DNA of 14,006 nucleotides from CAJUOR01 sp964596105 (GTDB lineage Bacteria; Bacillota_I; Bacilli_A; Erysipelotrichales; Coprobacillaceae), in assembly GCA_964596105.1 (NCBI GenBank), contig CAZQRT010000034.1, positions 1-14,006 on the forward strand, written 5' to 3'. The translations under genes and the position numbers were made by a program. This document shows positions 1-6,757 of this stretch, one piece after another. Under the pieces are notes generated by a model, which saw only the letters and a program-made list of their open reading frames with translations, was not told the DNA's origin and searched no databases. Every line of letters starts with the position of its first letter. The stretch's first letter is position 1.

Positions 1-2
1 CA

Positions 3-635
3 GAGAAAAATCCTGCAGAAAATGCCGGAGAACTGTCAAACGAAAGTACCATATCTGATATTCAGGAAACAATGACAAATGGACTGAACAGTGAAGAATC
101 TTCCTCCATAGAAGAGGAGCAAATAGAAGAAACAGTACCTCCAGAGTCAAATTATCCGGAGCTGCCGGCCGATTCTATTCACATTGACAGTTACCAAACT
201 GATTATGCCCATATCGAGGACGGCGTCATCGTCCTTGGCAATGACGAAGGAGTAACTGTCGATATTTCCTTCCCCGCCGGAACAACAAAAGACGAGATTA
301 TCGTTTACGACGAGGAGGAACTGCTTAACATTGAATATGGCGATTTTGACAGTGAAAATTCCAAATTTAGTGTGTACGTAACAGGAAAGCAGGCCGGCGA
401 TACTCAACTGATTATCACAACCGCATACGAACTGGAAACGAAGGGAGAAAATTACGGCGCGCATGTTTTAAATATCCGGAAGCTGGATTCCTCGGAAGGG
501 AGAGTTGCTTTTGTAACACCTACCGGGGAAAAATACCATTTTAGCGCAAGTTGCGCCGGTGATTCCGCCATCAGAACAACCTATCATGATTGTGCGGTTT
601 ACGAGTATGAGCCATGTGGAAAGTGCGCGAAATAA
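3..635 (+). CDS. Probable secreted or surface protein with C-terminal Cys/His motif, 5' partial
   Basis: The function is not recognised. The reading frame is open back to the window edge and its acidic, Ser/Glu/Asn-rich composition continues upstream of the first in-window ATG (position 72). The gene therefore most likely begins outside the window, presumably with a signal peptide. Counting from the ATG at 72, residues 1-35 are a low-complexity acidic linker. Residues of about 36-137 are beta-rich and resemble a bacterial Ig-like (Big) domain. The tail has a TxxGxxYH motif with His156, Cys161 and a final PCxxC pair (Cys182, Cys185), plus an extra Cys174. This short putative metal-binding tail recurs at the C-terminus of many Firmicutes extracytoplasmic proteins. 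A strong terminator follows at 672-697. If translation did start at 72, the weak AGGAA just upstream would be its only ribosome binding site. Confidence 0.7.
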   Translation, partial: EKNPAENAGELSNESTISDIQETMTNGLNSEESSSIEEEQIEETVPPESNYPELPADSIHIDSYQTDYAHIEDGVIVLGNDEGVTVDISFPAGTTKDEIIVYDEEELLNIEYGDFDSENSKFSVYVTGKQAGDTQLIITTAYELETKGENYGAHVLNIRKLDSSEGRVAFVTPTGEKYHFSASCAGDSAIRTTYHDCAVYEYEPCGKCAK

Positions 636-671
636 ACATTTTTCTGCTTCATGATTTTCTTAGTTTTACAC

Positions 672-697
672 AGCAGTCCCGCGGGACTGCTTTTTTT
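672..697 (+). terminator. Rho-independent terminator after the Cys/His-tail protein
   Basis: A perfect inverted repeat (arms AGCAGTCC and GGACTGCT around CGCG, 672-691) runs directly into seven T residues (691-697). It lies 37 bases after the stop codon at 635 and is a classic intrinsic terminator for the plus-strand gene. Confidence 0.92.
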
Positions 698-1063
698 GTT
701 AATGGCTCAAAAGCACAATTTTAATGCATGGTGTGGTTTTCGAAAAGTAATATCAAAAAAGGGGCTATAAAAGGCGGGCCCATTACTCTTGCCTAAGTCG
801 TGTCGCTTGACAGGAAAACTAAAAGAAGGCATCATTAAGCTGTGCCTAACCCCGATATCCGTATGCAAGTTTCTCAGGAAGTGTAACAGCATCCGGATAT
901 ATTTTTGTACCAATCGTGAAGACTTGTCCTTTTATTCTGTCATGTCGACCTGCCAGGTATAGACACATCCATTACTGTTCCGGAAACCAGAGACTCTTTG
1001 AAACAGTGTATCACCTTTTAAAATCAACACATATTGTACTGAGAAAATAATAATAAGCGATCC
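698..1063. other. Gene-free stretch with one candidate small-RNA locus
   Basis: I find no gene here that I can support. Both strands hold only short frames without ribosome binding sites or recognisable domains, and the stretch looks more AT-rich than the transporter gene that follows. It holds a possible promoter plus hairpin at 807-907 (described separately) and a loose inverted repeat, ACTGTT at 974-979 with AACAGT at 1002-1007, of unknown meaning. It may contain decayed coding DNA, but nothing in it is identifiable by eye. Confidence 0.6.
842..907 (+). ncRNA. Candidate small RNA with terminator-like hairpin
   Basis: A possible sigma-A promoter lies at 807-835: TTGACA at 807-812, a 17-base spacer and CATCAT at 830-835, which matches the -10 consensus at 4 of 6 positions. 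It would start transcription near 842. About 13 bases later an inverted repeat begins. Its 12-base arms (855-866 and 889-900) have one mismatch and enclose a 22-base loop, which itself could form a short TTC/GAA hairpin. The right arm runs into ATTTTTG (901-907). Together this would make a transcript of about 65 bases. It matches no RNA family I recognise, so the call rests only on the promoter-hairpin-T-run arrangement. Confidence 0.22.
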
Positions 1064-1094
1064 TTGACATGAAGTTTACTTCAAGTGCGATAAT
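1064..1094 (+). promoter_or_regulatory. MerR-type promoter with operator dyad in a 19-base spacer
   Basis: A perfect -35 (TTGACA, 1064-1069) and an extended -10 (TGC then GATAAT, 1089-1094) are separated by 19 bases, longer than the usual 17. The spacer contains a perfect dyad, TGAAGTTTACTTCA (1070-1083). A long spacer with a dyad between the -35 and -10 is the hallmark of promoters activated by MerR-family regulators, which distort the DNA to realign the two elements. It drives the transporter gene starting at 1169. No merR-like gene lies in the window. Confidence 0.7.
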
Positions 1095-1168
1095 AAGCCT
1101 CGAAGGGAAACTGTGAATTAATCTGAATAAAGTTCATATTCAGGAAACTAAAAGGAGGAAAATTAAAC

Positions 1169-1708
1169 ATGGCAAGAAAAGTAAATGTGAAAAAACTGAC
1201 ACTCGCGGGGCTGTTTATCGCGATCGGGCTCGTTCTCCCCTTCATCACCGGGCAGATCCCGCAAATCGGACAGATGCTTCTGCCGATGCATATCCCGGTG
1301 TTTCTCTGCGGCATGATCTGCGGCTGGCCGTGGGGCTTTGCCGTGGGACTCATCCTGCCGCTTTTAAGAAGCCTGCTGTTTGGCATGCCCGCCCTCTACC
1401 CTAACGCCCTGGTGATGTCAGCGGAGCTGGCCACCTACGGCAGTGTCATCGGTCTGGTTTACGCGCATTTTAAAAACCCGGGCACCTTGCAGGTTTATAT
1501 CTCGTTGATCGTCGCGATGATCGCCGGCCGCCTTGTCTGGGGCATCGTCAAATACCTGCTTTTGACAGCCGTCGGCAACGTGTTCACATGGAAACTGTTC
1601 GTCGCCGGGGGATTCGTGGAGGCCGTGCCGGGCATCATCATCCAGCTCATCCTGATCCCCGCTATCATGGCGCTGTTAAAACGGAGCGGCTATCTCAATA
1701 AATTGTGA
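1169..1708 (+). CDS. ECF transporter S component (substrate-binding membrane subunit)
   Basis: This 179-residue, very hydrophobic protein has about five to six predicted membrane segments and matches the general ECF-transporter S-subunit pattern. S subunits bind a vitamin-like or small-molecule substrate in the membrane and pair with a shared energising module (EcfT with the EcfA ATPases). The module is not in this window, so it is presumably encoded elsewhere. The stretch around residues 37-75 (LPMHIPVFLCG, then LLRSLLFGMP and an ELATYG motif) is typical of one orphan subgroup whose substrate I cannot assign. The start is set by AAGGAGG at 1152-1158, ten bases before the ATG. A short hairpin (CTGAAT 1123-1128 with ATTCAG 1138-1143) lies in the leader. 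Control is probably by a MerR-type regulator. No terminator is visible before rpmB, so read-through is possible. Confidence 0.82.
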   Translation: MARKVNVKKLTLAGLFIAIGLVLPFITGQIPQIGQMLLPMHIPVFLCGMICGWPWGFAVGLILPLLRSLLFGMPALYPNALVMSAELATYGSVIGLVYAHFKNPGTLQVYISLIVAMIAGRLVWGIVKYLLLTAVGNVFTWKLFVAGGFVEAVPGIIIQLILIPAIMALLKRSGYLNKL

Positions 1709-1732
1709 TTGCGTCCATCCGCTAAAAAAGTA

Positions 1733-1761
1733 TTGAATTTCATGGCAAATAATGCTATGAT
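1733..1761 (+). promoter_or_regulatory. rpmB promoter, extended -10
   Basis: The promoter has TTGAAT (1733-1738), a 17-base spacer and TATGAT (1756-1761) preceded by TG at 1753-1754, an extended -10. It is placed correctly for a leader of about 30 bases before the L28 start at 1799, which has its own GAGGGG ribosome binding site at 1784-1789. Confidence 0.7.
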
Positions 1762-1798
1762 ACTTAAGCACTAGTGATTCAGAGAGGGGTAAGTCAAT

Positions 1799-1984
1799 AT
1801 GTCAAGAAAATGTCCCGTCACCGGAAAAGGCCCTTTAACAGGTAATAAACGTTCCCATGCCTTAAACGCGACAAAAAGAAAATGGAATGTGAACCTGCAA
1901 AAGGCGACCATCATGGTTGATGGTAAACCGCAAAAAGTCAGAATTTCCGCGAGAGCCTTAAGAACGTTACGGAAATCTGCCTAA
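1799..1984 (+). CDS. rpmB: 50S ribosomal protein L28
   Basis: This 61-residue basic protein has the family's full layout: an N-terminal CPVTGKGPLTGN segment, the SHALNATKRKWNVNLQ core and an RISARALRTLRK tail. L28 is a structural protein of the large ribosomal subunit. Only one cysteine (Cys5) is present, so this is the form without the zinc-binding CxxC pairs. It has its own extended -10 promoter (1733-1761) and a GAGGGG ribosome binding site, and is followed at once by a strong terminator. It is therefore probably a single-gene transcription unit, possibly supplemented by read-through from the transporter gene upstream. It converges on dnaJ. Confidence 0.97.
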   Translation: MSRKCPVTGKGPLTGNKRSHALNATKRKWNVNLQKATIMVDGKPQKVRISARALRTLRKSA

Positions 1985-1985
1985 C

Positions 1986-2010
1986 AAGCGTCACAAGGAC
2001 GCTTTTTTTT
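1986..2010 (+). terminator. Rho-independent terminator of rpmB
   Basis: The stem AAGCGTC (1986-1992) pairs with GACGCTT (1998-2004) around a five-base loop, followed by a run of Ts to 2010. It starts just after the L28 stop codon. Confidence 0.93.
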
Positions 2011-2015
2011 ATGAT

Positions 2016-2042
2016 AAAAAAAGAAGGCGCGTAAAGCGCCTT
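2016..2042 (-). terminator. Rho-independent terminator of the hrcA-dnaJ operon
   Basis: On the minus strand the stem AAGGCGC/GCGCCTT (2036-2042 with 2024-2030, loop 2031-2035) is followed by seven Ts (plus-strand A run 2016-2022). The stem abuts the dnaJ stop codon. It sits back-to-back with the rpmB terminator, insulating the two converging units. Confidence 0.92.
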
Positions 2043-3164
2043 TTATAATTTAAATGCCTTTTTGAAGGAGCTGAAGAAGGAGTCACCCTTTTTTTCATGC
2101 TCACGGATTTTTTGATACAGCTCCTTCTCATCACGCGACAGCTTGGTTGGAATCTTGAGCTCCACCTTGACAATCTCATCACCGTAATAATCAGTGCGCA
2201 AATCCTTGACACCCTTGCCGCGAAGCCGGAACTGGGCGCCGTGCTGGGTACCCTCGGGGATCTTCAAAGACACATCGCCGCTCACGGTCGGGACATCAAT
2301 CGTGCAGCCCAGCGTGGCGTCCACCGCCGAAATCGGAATCGTGATCAGGATATTGCGGCCGTCCCGGGTAAAGTACTCATGCGGACGGACGCGAATCTCC
2401 ACATAGAGATCGCCGTTAGGACCGCCATTCATCCCGCGCTCGCCGTTGCCCTGCACGCGCAGCTGCTGACGCGAGTCGATGCCGGCGGGGATGTTTAACT
2501 GCACGGTCTTGTTTTTATTGACATAGCCGTTGCCATGGCAATGCGGACACTTGTTGCGGATCGTGCGGCCGGTACCGTGACAGTCCGGACAAGTCGTCGT
2601 ATTCATGAATACCCCGAACGGCGTCCGCTGCTGGGTCTGAACCGTTCCCGTTCCCCCGCAGCGCGGACAAGTCTGGACATCACCCGGCGACTTGGCCCCG
2701 GTGCCGTGACAGTGCGGACATTCCTCATCGACATTGATCTTCAAGTCCATGACCTTGCCCTTGACCGCGTCCATGAAATCAATCGTGACCTGCATGAAAC
2801 GGTCCTCGCCCTGCACCGGACCGGATCTTCTCGTCCTGGTCTGCTGCGGATTACCGCCGAAGAAACTGGAGAAAATATCGCTGAAATCTTCAAAACCGCC
2901 GTTGAACCCGCCGGTGTTAAAGCCGCCCTGGCCGCCCTGCTCAAAGGCGGCATGACCGTAACGGTCATACGCGGCCTTCTTGTTGGGGTCGCTTAAAACA
3001 TCGTAAGCTTCCTGAACCTCTTTAAACTTTTCCTCAGCATCAGGCGCTTTATTTACATCCGGATGATACATTTTGGCCATTTTTCGATAGGCGTGCTTGA
3101 TTTCATCCGCGCTTGCTGACTTTGAGACCCCTAACACCTCGTAGTAATCGCGTTTATTTGCCAT
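2043..3164 (-). CDS. dnaJ: Chaperone protein DnaJ (Hsp40)
   Basis: DnaJ is the co-chaperone that delivers unfolded clients to DnaK and stimulates its ATPase through the J domain. All hallmarks are present in 373 residues: a J domain at about 5-70 with His34-Pro35-Asp36, a Gly/Phe-rich linker at about 77-105, a zinc-binding region with four CxxCxGxG repeats (beginning at Cys149, Cys166, Cys192 and Cys206), and a beta-sandwich C-terminal domain. The ATG is preceded by AAGGGG (plus-strand 3175-3180). It is the last gene of the heat-shock operon, 48 bases after dnaK, and a 9-bp hairpin lies in that gap. A terminator directly follows the stop codon. The ends and motifs look intact, so it should be functional. 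Confidence 0.98.
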   Translation of the reverse strand: MANKRDYYEVLGVSKSASADEIKHAYRKMAKMYHPDVNKAPDAEEKFKEVQEAYDVLSDPNKKAAYDRYGHAAFEQGGQGGFNTGGFNGGFEDFSDIFSSFFGGNPQQTRTRRSGPVQGEDRFMQVTIDFMDAVKGKVMDLKINVDEECPHCHGTGAKSPGDVQTCPRCGGTGTVQTQQRTPFGVFMNTTTCPDCHGTGRTIRNKCPHCHGNGYVNKNKTVQLNIPAGIDSRQQLRVQGNGERGMNGGPNGDLYVEIRVRPHEYFTRDGRNILITIPISAVDATLGCTIDVPTVSGDVSLKIPEGTQHGAQFRLRGKGVKDLRTDYYGDEIVKVELKIPTKLSRDEKELYQKIREHEKKGDSFFSSFKKAFKL

Positions 3165-3191
3165 ATATCATCATCCCCTTGTACACCGACA

Positions 3192-3214
3192 AAGCCAAGG
3201 AAAATCCTTGGCTT
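3192..3214 (-). promoter_or_regulatory. Intercistronic hairpin between dnaK and dnaJ
   Basis: A perfect 9-bp inverted repeat (AAGCCAAGG 3192-3200, CCTTGGCTT 3206-3214, loop 3201-3205) begins within the dnaK stop codon. In the direction of transcription no T-run follows, so it is not a standard terminator. It could act as an mRNA-stability element, a processing site or a mild attenuator that lowers dnaJ relative to dnaK. The structure is seen directly; the role is inferred. Confidence 0.6.
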
Positions 3215-5012
3215 AATTCTTCTCCTGGAAATCCGCGTCTACGACATCGTCGTCACTGCTGTTTTGAGAATTCTGATTCTGCTGCTGCTGATAAGCATAC
3301 GAAGCCATCTGCTGAGCCGCTCTTTCCAGCTCATCCATCTTCGCTTCCAGCGTCGCGATATCATTGTTATCCAGAGCCTGCTTCAGCTCATCGCGCAAAG
3401 CCTGCGCCTGGGCCTTCTGATTAGCGTCAATCTTATCACCCTGCTCGGAAATCGCCTTGTCGATTTCGTTGATCAGCTGCTCGGCTTTATTCTTCGTCTC
3501 AACTTCCTTGCGGCGCCGTTCATCCTCCGCCCGGTTCATCTCGGCCTCACGGATCATGCGGTCGATCTCATCCTGCTTCAATCCGCTGCTGTTCTGAATC
3601 GTGATCGACTGCTCCTTGTTGTTTTTCAGATCCTTGGCCTTGACATTGACGATACCGTTGACATCGATATTGAACGTGACCTCAATCTGCGGAACCCCGC
3701 GCGGCGCCGGATCAATCCCGTCAAGCTTGAAGATACCCAAAGTCTTGTTGTCGCGGGCCATCGAACGCTCGCCCTGCAAGACGTGAATGTCAACCGCCGG
3801 CTGATTGTTTTCCGCCGTCGAGAAAATCTGCGATTTCGTGGTCGGGATGGTCGTGTTGCGCTCAATGAGAACGGTCATAACCCCGCCCATGGTCTCAATA
3901 CCCAGAGACAACGGTGTGACATCCAGTAACACGATATCCTTGACATCACCGGCAATGACACCGCCCTGAATGGCCGCGCCCATGCTGACAACCTCATCCG
4001 GGTTCACGGACTTGTTCGGTTCCTTGTTTAATAACCGCTTAACAGATTCCTGGACAGCCGGAATACGCGTCGAGCCGCCCACCAGCAGAACCTGATCGAT
4101 CTGGCTCGGGCTGATGCCCGCGTCGCTTAGAGCCTGTCTTACCGGACCCTCGGTACGAGCCACGAGATCCCTCGTCAGCTCATCAAATTTCGCCCGCGTC
4201 AGCGTCATCTCAAAGTGCACCGGACCATTGGCGTTCATCGAGATAAACGGCAGCGAGATCTGCGTCTGCATCATGCCCGACAAATCTTTCTTGGCCTTCT
4301 CGGCCGCTTCCTTCACCCGCTGCATGGCCATGTTGTCGTGACTTAAATCTATTCCCTGCTCACTCTTGAACTGGGCGATCATGTAATCCATGATATTCTT
4401 GTCAAAGTCGTCGCCGCCTAAATGGTTGTCACCGGCGGTTGCCAGGACCTCAAAAGTGCCGTCAGCAAGATCGAGAATCGACACATCGAACGTGCCGCCG
4501 CCAAGATCATAAACCAGGACCTTCTGCTCTTTTTCCAGCTTGTCAAGACCAAAGGCCAAAGCGGCCGCGGTCGGCTCGTTGATAATTCTCTCGACCTCCA
4601 GACCGGCGATCTTGCCGGCGTCTTTGGTCGCCTGACGCTGCGCGTCATTGAAATAAGCCGGTACCGTAATGACCGCGCTCGTCACTGTCTCGCCCAAGTA
4701 AGCTTCCGCCGTCTTCTTTAAATTCTGCAGGATCATCGCGGAAATTTCCTCCGGGGTATAATCCCGGCCGTTGACATGAGCCTTATAGTTCGTGCCCATA
4801 TGACGCTTGATGGAGCTGACCGTATCCTTGTTTGTTACCGCCTGACGCTTCGCGGCCTCACCGACGATAATCTCGCCGTTCTTGAAGCTGACCACAGACG
4901 GCGTGGTCCGGTTGCCCTCCGGATTGGCGATGACCTTTACCTCGCCATTTTCCATAATACTGACACATGAATTGGTGGTACCCAGGTCGATACCGATAAT
5001 CTTTTTACTCAT
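3213..5012 (-). CDS. dnaK: Chaperone protein DnaK (Hsp70)
   Basis: DnaK is the ATP-driven Hsp70 that binds exposed hydrophobic peptides, cycling with DnaJ and GrpE in the cytoplasm. I start it at the ATG at 5012 (MSKKIIGIDLG), preceded by GAGGAGG, rather than at an upstream in-frame GTG overlapping grpE. This gives 599 residues. Visible motifs are the first phosphate loop DLGTTNS (9-15), the second DLGGGTFD (169-176), the adenosine motif LLVGGSTRIP (309-318), the interdomain linker KDIVLLDVTP (about 358-367), a beta substrate-binding domain and a charged helical lid ending DDDVVDADFQEKN. It lacks the roughly 24-residue insertion near residue 80 found in Gram-negative DnaK, consistent with Firmicutes. 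It lies 13 bases after grpE, and its stop codon sits at the foot of a hairpin. Confidence 0.98.
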   Translation of the reverse strand: MSKKIIGIDLGTTNSCVSIMENGEVKVIANPEGNRTTPSVVSFKNGEIIVGEAAKRQAVTNKDTVSSIKRHMGTNYKAHVNGRDYTPEEISAMILQNLKKTAEAYLGETVTSAVITVPAYFNDAQRQATKDAGKIAGLEVERIINEPTAAALAFGLDKLEKEQKVLVYDLGGGTFDVSILDLADGTFEVLATAGDNHLGGDDFDKNIMDYMIAQFKSEQGIDLSHDNMAMQRVKEAAEKAKKDLSGMMQTQISLPFISMNANGPVHFEMTLTRAKFDELTRDLVARTEGPVRQALSDAGISPSQIDQVLLVGGSTRIPAVQESVKRLLNKEPNKSVNPDEVVSMGAAIQGGVIAGDVKDIVLLDVTPLSLGIETMGGVMTVLIERNTTIPTTKSQIFSTAENNQPAVDIHVLQGERSMARDNKTLGIFKLDGIDPAPRGVPQIEVTFNIDVNGIVNVKAKDLKNNKEQSITIQNSSGLKQDEIDRMIREAEMNRAEDERRRKEVETKNKAEQLINEIDKAISEQGDKIDANQKAQAQALRDELKQALDNNDIATLEAKMDELERAAQQMASYAYQQQQNQNSQNSSDDDVVDADFQEKN

Positions 5013-5025
5013 TTGACATCCTCCT

Positions 5026-5613
5026 CTATTCACTGACCTTGACTAATGTCGCGCGAATCACGCGATCATTCAACATATATCCTTTCTGCAACTGCTCGAG
5101 AACCATGCCCGATTCAACGCCCTCCACCTTTTCGGTCATCACGGCCTGGTGCAGGTTCGGATCAAAAGGCTGGCCCTCGGCGGAAATTTCCGTAACGCCG
5201 TGTTTCTTCAAAATCTCCAGAAGCTGACTGTTGACCATCTCAAAGCCCTTCAGGTAAGAAGCCACCGCGGGATCCGCCTCCGCCTTTAAAGCCCGCTCCA
5301 GATTGTCAACGACCGGTAACAGATCGGTGACAAACTCCTGCAGAATAAACTTCAAAGCCGTCTCATGCTCATTCTTCAAACGCTTCTTCAAGTTCTCCAT
5401 ATCAGCGAAGACCTTGTAGTAATCGGTCTTCCAGCGGTTGACCTGCTCATTGAGATCCTTGATCTCCGCCTCCAGAATGGTCTTTTCATCAACTTCCGGT
5501 TCCGCTTTTTCCTCTTCCGGTGTTTCTTCCTCCTTGGTTTCTTCTTCCTTATTTTCTTCAGCTTTTTCTTCTTCCTTTATCTCTTCTGCTTTCTTCTCTT
5601 CATCGCTGTTCAT
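5026..5613 (-). CDS. grpE: Nucleotide exchange factor GrpE
   Basis: GrpE dimers release ADP from DnaK and help set its temperature response. I start it at the ATG at 5613 (MNSDEEKK) because AGAGGTG lies just upstream, including the hrcA stop region. An earlier in-frame start would overlap hrcA and add an Arg-rich segment unlike GrpE. The 195-residue product opens with about 50 residues of almost pure Glu/Lys repeats, then a long coiled-coil helix (ending NLKKRLKNEHE), a four-helix region and the C-terminal beta wing with GQPFDPNLHQAV and DRVIRATLVKVS, which contacts DnaK. The Glu/Lys tail is unusually regular, but acidic, disordered GrpE N-termini are common. It begins 4 bases after hrcA and ends 13 before dnaK. 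Confidence 0.96.
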   Translation of the reverse strand: MNSDEEKKAEEIKEEEKAEENKEEETKEEETPEEEKAEPEVDEKTILEAEIKDLNEQVNRWKTDYYKVFADMENLKKRLKNEHETALKFILQEFVTDLLPVVDNLERALKAEADPAVASYLKGFEMVNSQLLEILKKHGVTEISAEGQPFDPNLHQAVMTEKVEGVESGMVLEQLQKGYMLNDRVIRATLVKVSE

Positions 5614-5617
5614 ACTA

Positions 5618-6655
5618 TCACCTCTTGTTGCGCTGCTGCTCTTCCGCGAAAATCTCCTCGATATTCTTCGATACATATTCCACTAAGGAAACCACCTTCT
5701 CATAAGGCATGCGCACCGGGCCGATCACCGAGATCGTGCCCTTCGTCGTCTCGCTGGTCTTGAAGGAAGCCGAGATCACCGACACATCCTCAAGGCTGGC
5801 AATCGGCACATCATCGCCGATCTTGACCGTTACCCCTTCGTTTTCTGTCAGCGGGGTTAAGGCGCGCCACATCTGGCTGTTCTCAAAGGCGCTGACCAGC
5901 CGGCGCAGCTTGTTGACATCATTGAATTCCGGCTGATACAGCATATTTTCCTTACCGGAGAAATACACGGAATTATTGGCGAATTTCATGAAGGCGTCAA
6001 AGAAAGCGTTAAACAGCACCTCATGCTCGCGGATGCGCCGCGCCAGCACGGGACGGACCTCTGTTTCCAGCTTGCCGATGACCTGGTCAATCGGTGTCCC
6101 CACCAGCATGTCATTCATGACCCCGACACAGGACTGGACATCCTCCATGGAAAGATCCTTATTCAAATTAAATGTTTTGTTTTCGACATGACCTTTGTCA
6201 GTCACAATGATGAACGTGACACTCTGACTGGTCAAAGGGACCATCGTGATCTGCTGCAGGGATTCATAAGGGGAATCCGGCCCTAAAACCACGCTTGTTA
6301 AAGAGGTCAGCTCACTGAGCATCTCACAGCTTTTCTGGACGATCTCATTGAGCGTGCGGTGACGGTCATGAAACAGGGCCTGCATTTCATTTTTGACATT
6401 CTCCTCCACCCTGGTCTCCATGAGATGATCCACATAATAACGATAACCTTTCTGGCTGGGAACCCGTCCCGAAGAGGTGTGGGTCTTTTCCAGATAACCC
6501 TGCTCCTCCAAAGCCGCCATGTCGTTTCGAATTGTAGCACTGGAATATGGCAGCTGATATTTACGCATCAAAGTCTTCGAGCCGACCGGCTCATTGGTAT
6601 CAATAAATTCTTTGACGATCGATTTAAGGATCAACAACTGCCGATCTGAAAGCAT
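5618..6655 (-). CDS. hrcA: Heat-inducible transcription repressor HrcA
   Basis: HrcA represses class I heat-shock genes by binding CIRCE operators. Its activity depends on the GroE chaperonin in well-studied relatives. The 345-residue protein has the N-terminal winged helix-turn-helix (LSDRQLLILKSIVKEFI, then GSKTL and SSATIRNDMAALEEQGYL), a GRVPSQKGYRYYVDHLM segment, and the GAF-like dimerisation and insert domains. The ATG is preceded by AAGGAGG (plus-strand 6664-6670). Two CIRCE elements flank its promoter, so the operon is autoregulated. It is the first gene of hrcA-grpE-dnaK-dnaJ; its stop codon lies 4 bases before grpE. Confidence 0.97.
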   Translation of the reverse strand: MLSDRQLLILKSIVKEFIDTNEPVGSKTLMRKYQLPYSSATIRNDMAALEEQGYLEKTHTSSGRVPSQKGYRYYVDHLMETRVEENVKNEMQALFHDRHRTLNEIVQKSCEMLSELTSLTSVVLGPDSPYESLQQITMVPLTSQSVTFIIVTDKGHVENKTFNLNKDLSMEDVQSCVGVMNDMLVGTPIDQVIGKLETEVRPVLARRIREHEVLFNAFFDAFMKFANNSVYFSGKENMLYQPEFNDVNKLRRLVSAFENSQMWRALTPLTENEGVTVKIGDDVPIASLEDVSVISASFKTSETTKGTISVIGPVRMPYEKVVSLVEYVSKNIEEIFAEEQQRNKR

Positions 6656-6670
6656 AACCCTGCCCTCCTT

Positions 6671-6697
6671 TTAGCACTCTTTTCTTCCTTGTGCTAA
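6671..6697 (-). promoter_or_regulatory. CIRCE operator 1 (downstream, in the leader)
   Basis: TTAGCACTC, nine bases, then TTGTGCTAA, compared with the CIRCE consensus TTAGCACTC-N9-GAGTGCTAA: left arm perfect, right arm with two changes. It covers the predicted transcription start and the leader, ending just before the hrcA ribosome binding site. HrcA bound here would block initiation or escape. Confidence 0.95.
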
Positions 6698-6701
6698 TAT
6701 T

Positions 6702-6729
6702 ATTATACACCGTGTTTTAGCACTGTCAA
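6702..6729 (-). promoter_or_regulatory. hrcA operon sigma-A promoter
   Basis: On the minus strand, TTGACA (plus-strand 6724-6729) and TATAAT (plus-strand 6702-6707) are separated by 16 bases, both perfect consensus hexamers. The -35 lies inside the upstream CIRCE and the start point near 6695 inside the downstream one, so the promoter is clamped between two operators. Confidence 0.92.
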
Positions 6730-6743
6730 TAGTTTAGTGCTAA
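6717..6743 (-). promoter_or_regulatory. CIRCE operator 2 (upstream, over the -35)
   Basis: TTAGCACTG, nine bases, then TAGTGCTAA: one change from consensus in each arm. Its start is 46 bases from that of the other CIRCE, and its spacer and left arm include the -35 hexamer of the hrcA promoter. Confidence 0.95.
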
Positions 6744-6757
6744 ATTTCTGAATTATT

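Noticed and set aside
707..913. 68-codon minus-strand frame in the gene-free stretch
   Set aside because: No ribosome binding site, no recognisable domain, and it runs through the candidate hairpin; likely a chance frame or decayed DNA.
846..968. 40-codon minus-strand frame with a protein-like middle (GTKIYPDAVTLPEKLAYGYRG)
   Set aside because: The amino-acid run looks plausible, but there is no ribosome binding site and no family match I can name, and the frame is bounded closely by stops.
1069..1116. 15-codon leader peptide starting with the ATG at 1069
   Set aside because: It overlaps the promoter elements themselves, so it would not be on the transcript.
1020..1168. Riboswitch in the leader of the ECF S-subunit gene
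   Set aside because: Leader after the promoter is only about 70 bases, with one 6-bp hairpin and none of the conserved cores of the TPP, FMN, cobalamin or other riboswitches I can recognise.
2535..2996. 153-codon plus-strand frame opposite dnaJ
   Set aside because: Antisense shadow of dnaJ, rich in Arg and Thr as expected from the reverse of Gly/Cys/Asp codons; no ribosome binding site.
3264..3929. 221-codon plus-strand frame opposite dnaK
   Set aside because: Antisense shadow of the highly conserved dnaK; composition follows the opposite strand's codon pattern and no start signals are present.
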